Shown here piece after piece: positions 56,627 to 64,000 of a stretch of 64,000 nt of DNA (position 1 is its first letter; every line of letters begins with the position of its first letter). Source of the stretch: Brachionus plicatilis (lineage: Eukaryota; Rotifera; Eurotatoria; Ploima; Brachionidae); the NCBI GenBank assembly GCA_010279815.1, contig QEOQ01000226.1, forward strand, positions 3,103,219 to 3,167,218, in the 5' to 3' direction. A model generated the notes under the pieces. That model was given only the letters and a program-made list of their open reading frames with translations, did no database searches and was not told where the DNA came from. The position numbers were made by a program, and so were the translations under genes.

Positions 56627-59540
56627 TCAATTTGCATCTTCAGGAGAAATAGACGATCTGGTCGAGACCGATGAGTTGATGTCTATGTTGGGCGACTGGA
56701 CTGGTTCGATGGGCGAAGATCTTTCGGCGCACGATCCACTCGGCGATGGTGACCTTGAATTTTTGTGCACAATTTTTGGACAAAAGACAAAGCCGTGCGT
56801 CTCATTTTTGGCATAAGGGTGGTACCTCATGGCGGCCAATTTTTGATTCAATTGAGCACTCGAAAAGTTAGCTGCCTGATTGAACGAGCTAGGCGGACCG
56901 CCACCACAGCCTTCGCCCTGTTCGCTCACCATTCTCTGTATGAACTCGATCGGTTTGTTGTAATAAAGAGCCATGTATTTGGCCAAATAATTTGGCTGAT
57001 TGATTGTGTTGTTGGACTGAGTGTAGACAGATTTGTAGGCGGCCGCAATCGCTGCCATTTGCTCGGACTGAAAAAATGAGAGACCATTTTGGGCATGAGT
57101 TTGGCTCGCTGGTGCATTCATTTGGTAGCTGTTCAAGTAGCTAGCAGGGGCCATTTGCTTGCCGGCGGCGGCCAGTGCCGTAGCTGCGGCTATGATCGAC
57201 GCCATCGGTGACAAATCACCCAACATTTTTTGATTTGTTTTACAATAGCCACCATCTAGATATAAAAAAAAATTAAAAAAAAAATTTATTTTATTCTTGA
57301 AAAATGACTCTGAAAAATTGATTTTTCATGAAAAAAATTTTTTTTTTGGTATCAAAAAAATTCACTAGTTATAAATTGATGCTTCTTTATTAGGTGCTGA
57401 AGAAATTGAAAATTAAATTTATTTTTTTTGTCGGATACCTAAGTCTGGTAGGAATAAATTGAAAAAAATTTTTTTTAAATAAAAATGTTGTCAAGCCTAG
57501 ACAAATAGTATCCTTTTTAATCCTTTAGATTAAAAGTAATCTAAATGACATGAATGTGAAATTTTATTTTATTCAGTCTAAAAAACGAGTAAATTGTTTC
57601 AAAATAAATAAAAGATTATTTCAAAGGTTGTTTTTTTGACGAAAAATCATGCATACAATTTTTCAATTTAATTTGTAAATTTTTACTAAATTTCGAATTT
57701 AGCTGATAAATCAATGAATTAGCCAAAAGACAGTGATAAAAAAATGAAAGAATCAGAATGGGTTAAATGATAGGTCAATTTTTTCCTAGCTAATTTTTTA
57801 TTTGCCTCAATAGCAAATCAAGCTTGGAATAGATTTATATAATAAATATTTTATCCATTAAATCGATGATTCGATCTCTATTTGACTATTGCTTTGTCAT
57901 AATCAATTCTGGGTGAGAGAAAATTAAAAGCAAGATTTTGAAAATTAATCTTTTAAAATTTTTTAAATAAAACTAAATCTTGAAATTTCTGTCACAGGGC
58001 TGAAAAGAAGGTCTAAGCCATGGGAAATGCCCAAAATTATATTTTAAATAAAATTTCATCCATTAGATTTTCATAAAACTAGTTAAAAGTGACAAAATAG
58101 AAAGAAAAAAAGTACCATTTGAAAATGTGCTGTTCGAAGACTGGGCCGGAGCTCCGTTCTCTTTGATCATTTGTTCGATGCTCTCTCGTTCCAAGTCGGA
58201 CAGTCTTGATGAGTCTCTGAAGCCCTTGGCAAATGGATTTGAGTCTATTTTCAGCTTGGTGATCTGTGAGAAGAAGAACAAAAATTATTTTTTTTCTATT
58301 TGAAAATTTTTATTATTGTTCAGTACCAGTTGATTTTGGTATGCTGTCACAGCTATGAAGCTGGTCTCCGGAAAAACGAACGTTTTGTACTCAAAAGCGT
58401 CCAGGTCCGCGCTCACATGCAGCTTGACACTGCTCTGCTCAGGCCTTTTGATCAAGTGAACCCGTGGCTGATACTTGTGCATCGAATTGAGAACAATCTG
58501 GGATATAAAAAAAATTTATTATTTCAGAAATTTATCAAAAAAATTTTTTTTTTCTAAAATTAATCAAAAAGAATAAAATAAAAATTTTTTTTTTTTTTTC
58601 AAAAATTTTTTTTCTAAATTTAATCAAAAAGAATAAATTTAAAATTTTTTTTTTTTTTTCAAAATTTTTTTTTCCTAAAATTAGTCAAAAAGAATAAATT
58701 TTAAAAAAAATTTTTTTTTTTTTTAAAAATTTTTTTCTAAAATTAATCTAAAATAATAAATTATAAAAAAAATTACATGTCCACACTTGTCCATTTCGTT
58801 GTTGGTGAGCTTTACCTTTTCAAAAGACACAATTTGCTTGTAGAGAGAGTCGCCAGTGAACGGGCCATCTGGATGTACAAAGAGTCTGGATTGGACCGGG
58901 GGGTCGGCCTTGCCAGCGACCAGCCACGACGACCTGTGATAGGCGTACCGGTAGCGCTTGCTGTCAGTGGGCACAATGTCCATGGCGATCAAGTACTTTT
59001 GGTTCAGCTTGGCATTGCCGAACGAGACCCTGAGAGGCGGGAACATTCTGCGTCCCGATTTGGTGATTATCATCTCGGTGCCGAGCTGGTGAAATTTTTT
59101 CCACAAGTCGTCGGTCTCCAGAAAGCACTCGATGGCGTTTAGCTCCTGGTCGCCCTTGCATACCTCGGTCTCGGCCTTTGTTATCGAATTGGGCTCCGAG
59201 TCCTCCAGCTGGGACTGGTTGGACTTGGCCGGCCTGGCCTTGACCGCCCGCTCGTCCTCGTCCTGCAGCTTGCGTTTCTTGCGCAAGCTCGGCGACGACC
59301 TCTCCTCAACTACTGTTCAATAGATATAGCATGCCGCTGGCAAGACAAAATTTAAGGCAGCTTACTTGAAATGGGCGACGCGCAGTCATGTGGCGCCAAG
59401 TTTGTCCGATTGGACTCGGCCACGCTGAACGACGAGTCCGACGAGGAACAGTTGGTGTCGTAGTGTTGGTCAGCTGACCGCTTTTTGTCTCCGATGAGAT
59501 TTTCAATGAAAAAGGCAGAGGCTTTTTCGGACAAAATCAT
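56627..59540 (-). CDS. TBX20: T-box transcription factor TBX20 / H15-midline type, complete, five exons
   Basis: Coding exons on minus: 59540-59366, 59312-58777, 58497-58327, 58263-58116, 57255-56627. All introns are GT-AG (53, 279, 63, 860 nt) and join to 552 residues. Near the N-terminus AFFIENLIG (9-17) resembles an eh1 Groucho-binding motif, as in other TBX20 proteins. Basic RKKRK follows. The T-box spans about 120-312: [114 protein letters not shown] and [20 protein letters not shown] favour TBX20 over TBX2/3 or TBX1. TBX20 represses or activates targets through T-sites in heart, neural and mesoderm development (family knowledge). The C-terminus is Ala/Ser/Pro-rich and unstructured. Met 59540 is chosen because it directly precedes the eh1-like motif. 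Confidence 0.93.
57860..58030 (+). repeat. LINE fragment in TBX20 intron 4
   Basis: On plus, [16 protein letters not shown] resembles the post-palm region of LINE reverse transcriptases (usually LIxSLxDYxxxIxN). It is followed by a segment whose minus strand belongs to the short dispersed repeat family of 46085-46150. Confidence 0.4.
58555..58765. repeat. About 60-bp minisatellite in TBX20 intron 2
   Basis: TAATCAAAAAGAATAAA-type units recur at 58561, 58621, 58682 and 58743, separated by long T and A runs, making four imperfect units. It fills most of the 279-nt intron. Confidence 0.75.
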
Positions 59541-60545
59541 TTCTAAATTGAACACAGATAGAACAAATAAAATTTGGCAACACAATGAATAGTTTTTATT
59601 TTTTGTTTAAGAGAGAAAAAAAAATAAGAGAGAGAGAGAGAAAAAAGTGCATTTGATTGGAGTGGTGGAGAAAAATAATTTTATTGGTTTGGATATTTTT
59701 TTCGAAAAAAAAAAAGTGAATTGAAAGGGTTTATTGTGATTGGATGTGTGTTGTGAGCTGGTGTAATTTGGAAGAGAGCGATTTACTCCAATTGCAATTT
59801 GTGTTTGTCGATTCACAACTCATCTGACTATTTGTTGGTATGTTTGGCTGAGTCGGCGGCGTTTCACTTAGAAAATTCACAAAACAGAGCTCTCTTCTTC
59901 ATAAAAAACCAATTAGAAAAATTATTTTTATGGCAATATATTTAAAAGCGTAAGCCTTTGCGTTTAACAATTGTAATTGCACTATTTTCTAATGATTATT
60001 GTAAAATTATTTTCTAAATTTTTTTTTTTTTCTCCAAATTGCAATTAATTAATCAAACGTTTTTAAAAACAAAAGAAAATATTTTTAAACATGATTTTTA
60101 AGATGTTGTTGCTATCTCTGCAGCACACAAAAAGAAAAAAAAAAAAAGATTTTTATTTGCTTTGATTAATTGCTCTCTTGAAAGCGCCTACTTTTCATTT
60201 GACAAATTGGCAGTCGAATTTTATTTCCAACCATGAGATCACCCTTCCTCTATTCTACACTCTTTTCTGACTGCTAATCCCTTAATCGCGCATTTACACT
60301 AACGCTCTTCTAATTGCTTTCATACACCCAGCTCTAAGCCGAACACACACACTCGCTCAAATCACTGAGAAATTTTTGCTATTTGCAATATTCTTAAATT
60401 CCTCGACAACAGCCAATCCTTTAGCTCTCTCTCTCTATTCACTTGACTTTACTTGATTTCAAATTCACGAGTCACCTTTCCACTGATTCAAAAGACATAA
60501 TTTTAAAACCTTTATCTTGAATAAACCTGTATATATTATCAACGT
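59541..60545. promoter_or_regulatory. Upstream region of TBX20
   Basis: About 1 kb with several GAGAGAGA and CTCTCTCT tracts (59630-59642, 60425-60437) and a CACACACAC run (60343), less AT-rich than the surroundings. GA tracts are common in invertebrate developmental promoters. No TATA box or transcription start was identified, and no gene. Confidence 0.4.
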
Positions 60546-60548
60546 AGA

Positions 60549-60594
60549 TACTGAAGGAGCATTAGCTCGGTACAGATAAACAAATAAATAAATA
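60549..60594 (+). repeat. LINE-like 3' tail, GGAGCATTAGCTCGG family, copy 2
   Basis: ACTGAAGGAGCATTAGCTCG, then GTACAGATAAACAAATAAAT, the same as 48806-48862. It directly abuts the MULE derivative that starts at 60593. Confidence 0.65.
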
Positions 60595-61237
60595 CTACTT
60601 TTTTCACTAAACCAAAATGATACTTTTTTCGCTAGTGAAAAAAGTATACTTTTCAATGAGACTAAAAAAAGAATACTTTTTTCACTATTTATCAAAATTT
60701 AACACTAACATTAGTGAATAAATTATTCCAAGCTAAAGCTTCACGTAGCGAGAGCACATCCAAATATTTATAAGTCAATTGAGGTCTTGCAAATACAAGA
60801 GACAGCAACTTTTACCAAATGCAAACATGATCTTTTAAATAGACCGGCTCCTCCTAGGAAGAAGTTGGACGTTGGTAAGGATACTGAGCTGAAAATTTAC
60901 AAAAAGATGCTAGACGAGAATAGTATTGACGTTGGTGTTTACATAAAGAATGTTATGCCATTGTTCAGCTTTGGAAACAAATTCAGATGAAAAAGAGCCT
61001 GAGCCAGATAGTGACAATGAGGATGAAGACTTAGTTGACAGTTCTGACGAAGAGGACGTAGTTTAGAATTTTTTTTTACTTAAAATAGACTTAGAGGATG
61101 TAACTTTATTTTTGCATTTATCAAAATATTAAATAAACACATCAATTATTCAATTTGTCTTTTTCTATTAGTGGAAATTTTATACTATTTTAGGGGACGC
61201 AAAAAAGATACTTTTTTCGCTAGTGAAAAAAGTAGTA
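60593..61237 (+). mobile_element. Internally deleted MULE derivative (TACTACTTTTTTC ends)
   Basis: Left TACTACTTTTTTCACTA and complement of right TACTACTTTTTTCACTAGCG are inverted, with further CTTTTTTCGCTAGTGAAAAA palindromes near both ends. Between them is the C-terminal part of a MULE transposase: YKSIEVLQIQETATFTKCKH, LLNRPAPPRKKLDVGK, then after a frameshift an acidic tail SDEKEPEPDSDNEDEDLVDS, ending at TAG near 61064. The catalytic domain is missing. The host-encoded tail could still be expressed only as part of a fusion. Confidence 0.65.
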
Positions 61238-61330
61238 TGGACCATTATCAATTCTAAACCTACGACCATGTTTTAAAAAACAGTATCATACGTGTCTATT
61301 TTAGCTATTTATTTTTTTTCATTTTCTTTA

Positions 61331-61382
61331 AATTGCTGAAGGAACTATGCTCGGCAAACTTTACAATATATAATAATAATGT
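61331..61382 (+). repeat. LINE-like 3' tail, diverged copy 3
   Basis: TTGCTGAAGGAACTATGCTC then GGCAAACTTTACAATATATA and ATAATAAT. Similar in layout to 48806-48862. Confidence 0.45.
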
Positions 61383-61978
61383 AAAACATGCATTTTCTTG
61401 TTTCCAATGAAAGAAAAAAATGGATAAATTTCTTTAATTTGAGCCACTTTTTTGGAGTTAAAAATTTTCAAATAAAAAAAAAACTTTTTGATGACCGAAC
61501 TTTCTTTTATTTGAGCTTTTATGTGGTAACTACACAAAAAACTGATGGGATTTTTTTGTACACATAAAAAAAATTTAACTTAAATTTTAATAAATTTTTT
61601 TACAAATAATTATTTAATTGGAAAAAAAAATTTTCTAAAGTAATGACTGTTTGTTCACGCGAAAGGTATATTTTCAAAATCTTACTAAATTAATAAAAAT
61701 TCTTTTATTAAATTTGACTTTTTGTATGATTTTCAAATTTCAATATTCAATTCAATTATTTCAATGTAAAATTTAAAAGCTGCTAAGCCTAATTCTCTTT
61801 GTCTACTTTTTTTTACACCTTTTGTTCATTCGGTCTCTTATTTTAGAAAATAAAAACATTTTACCCAAAATCAAAGTAAGCACCTCACACTTAGGATTCA
61901 TCAAAAATGCTTTTTTAATGATATTTATCTTCAGCATTGCTTAAATTTAATTGAGCCTGTTTTTTGTACTACGCAGAT

Positions 61979-62107
61979 TGAGGAGGTCTTGCTTTTGCAA
62001 TCGAGCTTAGTAAAATTAGTCTGTGATCCGATTAAAATCAGAACAGAATTTAGTAAAATGGTAGCAAAATTTTTATTTGACTTTTCTCATGCACTTATTG
62101 AAAATTA
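61979..62107 (+). CDS. Possible terminal exon or repeat-borne frame (unrecognised)
   Basis: After a good acceptor (TACTACGCAG) the frame reads IEEVLLLQSSLVKLVCDPIK, then 23 more residues ending HALIEN and TAA. A possible upstream donor is at 61874 (AAAGTAAGC). The last 50 bases recur at 62764-62816, so it may belong to a repeat. No domain recognised. Confidence 0.3.
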
Positions 62108-63095
62108 ATTCTAAGAATTAAATTAAATGGACTTTAACTTGGAACTTTTAAACAACTCTGATCAGCTTAATAATTTTGAATTATTATCTCTTAATATTTC
62201 TCTTAATTTTGCTCAATTTGTTATTTAAATAAATATTTAAAACCTTTATTTTTTTAAATTAAAACAAATTTGAGTTTCCCCAGTATTTGTCCGAATTGCT
62301 TTAGCCTTTGTTCTAACCCCCTTGTCATGAAAAAATTAAAAAAATTAATGGAACACAAAATGGATAATAATTTGAAAAACTAAAAAAAAAATAACATTTT
62401 AAATTTGTTTTTCTTTAGAAATTACTCAATCACTAATTTTTGTCTCATAAAAAAAAACTTTATTCTAACTTTGATCATTTTTTTTAAAAGATATTTTTTA
62501 ATTCTTTTATTTTATTTATTTGTATTTTTTTAAGTACAGTACAATTTAAAACTAACTTTTTTCTTCGACTCTTCTTCAACTATTCCTTTCCTCGACTCGT
62601 AGGAAAGGAAAGGAAAGACCGAGGAAAGGAAGAGGAATAGTCGAGGAAAATAAACGTACAAGTTAGTTTTAAATTGTACTGTATGAACTAAAACCATTTG
62701 GCTGAAAGGAAAGATCTGAGATCCATTCCAAACTACCATGATATAACAATAATAAACAGTGAAATGGTAGAAGCAAAATTTTTATTTGACTTTTCTCATG
62801 CACTTATTGAAAATTAATTCTAAGAATTAAATTAAATGGACTTTAACTTGGAACTTTTAAACAACTCTGATCGACTTGATAATTTTGAAATGTTATCTTT
62901 TAATTTAACACATCGTCAAATGACGTAATTAGATTACCATAAAAGGGTTAAAATTTGCTGATATTTATCTTTTTTGCTCAATTTATTATTTAAATAAAAA
63001 TTAAAAATTTTTTTTTTTACATTTTTTTAAAATAAATCCCCAGGATTTGCCCGAATAGTTCTAGCCTTTGTTTAAACCCTCTAGTCACGAAAAAA
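62058..63095 (+). repeat. Tandem duplicated unit split by a MITE
   Basis: 62058-62335 and 62764-63095 are diverged direct copies: both have TTTTATTTGACTTTTCTCAT, then a frame starting MDFNLELLNNSD, then the CCCGAAT...AGCCTTTGTT block of the short dispersed repeat family. The MITE at 62535-62683 lies between them. Confidence 0.6.
62535..62683. mobile_element. Small MITE, copy 2 (TACAGTACAA family)
   Basis: TACAGTACAATTTAAAACTA at the left, and the same sequence as the complement at the right (TACAGTACAATTTAAAACTA), with AGGAAAGG-rich centre. Related to 33223-33343. Confidence 0.8.
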
Positions 63096-63099
63096 TATC

Positions 63100-64000
63100 T
63101 AAAATTTATTTATAAATTCAAAGTAAAAACTGAATAAAAAAATATGAAAATTTTAAATTTAGACAAAAAATACGATTTTATAAATTACTGCCAATTTTCA
63201 TTACACCCCATCACCGTTAGTCTAATCTTCATCAAAACAGTGAGTACCAGAGTTTAAATTGCACAAGCTCACTTAAGCTAAATTCTACGCTACACAAAAG
63301 CCTCTCATACTTGATTGATACCTTATTGCTTAAATCAATCAAATGATTAAGTCATCGTTTTTTAAAATTATAAATCACTTCTGAATTAAACTTCGAAAAA
63401 GTGCTTCTTTGTTAACAAAACTTTTCTCCCAAAAATGCCAACCTAAATTTACTAGAAAAAAATATATTTTTTTTAATATCTTTTAATACTGCACGACCAA
63501 CCCTGGCTAATTTTTGTTGTTGGGCTTAGCTGTAAAATGGTCTGGATAATATCCTAATGATTCGTTCAGAAAAAAAAAAGAGTTCAAAGAAAATAAGAGG
63601 ATTTTTTGCATCAGATAAATTCAAGTGAATTTTTTTTTTTCATTACAAATAAAATGCTGGATCCTGTGCGAACGGATTGGTGAGAGAGAACGCGTTCACA
63701 TTTTCACATGTGTACTGCTTGCTATGTGAAACAAGTGTGTGACAACAAAGCTGCACGACAATTAACTTCTCAAATTGTTTGCCGTTCACCCTTATCCTAA
63801 ATTAATTTGCCGTGACACAAATAAAAGCTAATTGCTTCTCATTTTGCGCCAAAATAAACTAATATCAAAGAAATTTTACTCTTTTGTAAGAACACCTTTT
63901 CTATCCATAAATTAATTTAACTATCTGTTTAAATTCTATTATCCGAAAAAGTTTACCTCTCATTTTATTTTTTGATTTAATTTTATTTGAATTTGTCTAT
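63100..64000. other. Right end of window, no gene seen
   Basis: 63180-63350 and 63655-63850 are more GC-rich than average. The latter has CACATGTG (63701) and ACAAGTGTGTGAC (63731), which resemble an E-box and a T-site-like word, so this might be regulatory. No coding sequence recognised. Confidence 0.35.

Noticed and set aside
56765..57079. 104-codon plus-strand open frame
   Set aside because: It is antisense to TBX20 exon 5, whose conserved frame and composition explain the openness.
58777..59142. 121-codon plus-strand open frame
   Set aside because: Shadow of the T-box exon; no recognisable domain.
56627..59540. Assignment of the T-box gene to TBX2/3
   Set aside because: The [17 protein letters not shown] and DSSRLxDxERES segments are TBX20-type; TBX2/3 have different residues there.

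Overview
The window is a very AT-rich, intron-containing invertebrate genome segment (there is a 775-base assembly gap of N at 10372-11146). Three conserved animal genes, short spliceosomal introns (about 45-110 nt) beside a few multi-kilobase ones, and many animal-type transposons all point to a metazoan. A monogonont rotifer such as Brachionus would fit the composition and repeat content, but that is inference only; nothing seen is diagnostic.

Layout. 1-793 holds the 5' two thirds of a family 8 glycosyltransferase gene (minus strand), cut by the window edge. A second, complete copy lies at 13995-14960, and homology continues about 2 kb into the upstream flanks of both copies. The first copy's flank is interrupted by about 4.3 kb of nested transposons (about 2150-6515): a MULE-type element with transposase and Ulp1-like protease sits inside a SWIM zinc-finger gene of another element. 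From 6.6 to 13.7 kb are relics: mariner, MULE, Ty3-like pol, hAT, LINE and a foldback element. From 17.3 to 26 kb is another repeat-rich tract with LINE ORF1/endonuclease/RT pieces, a 2-kb Tc1/mariner-like element carrying a nested MITE, and a 5'-truncated CR1-like LINE.

26591-41621 (minus) is a complete five-exon TAO kinase gene (1030 aa when joined). Its three large introns are packed with inverted-repeat elements. Divergent from it, 44030-45371 (plus) is a complete six-exon COMMD3 gene (200 aa). 46-56 kb holds only repeats and AT-rich DNA. 56627-59540 (minus) is a complete five-exon TBX20/H15-midline-type T-box gene (552 aa). The remaining 4.4 kb contains MULE and MITE derivatives and duplicated repeat units.

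The host genes do not form an operon: TAO kinase is a cytoplasmic stress/microtubule/Hippo-related kinase, COMMD3 a Commander-complex subunit, TBX20 a nuclear transcription factor, and GT8 a Golgi-type enzyme. The strongest novelty candidates are the nested MULE insertion with a near-perfect 9-bp target duplication, the single in-frame stop between its transposase and protease, the gradient of similarity around the duplicated GT8 gene, and the foldback elements inside the TAO kinase introns.
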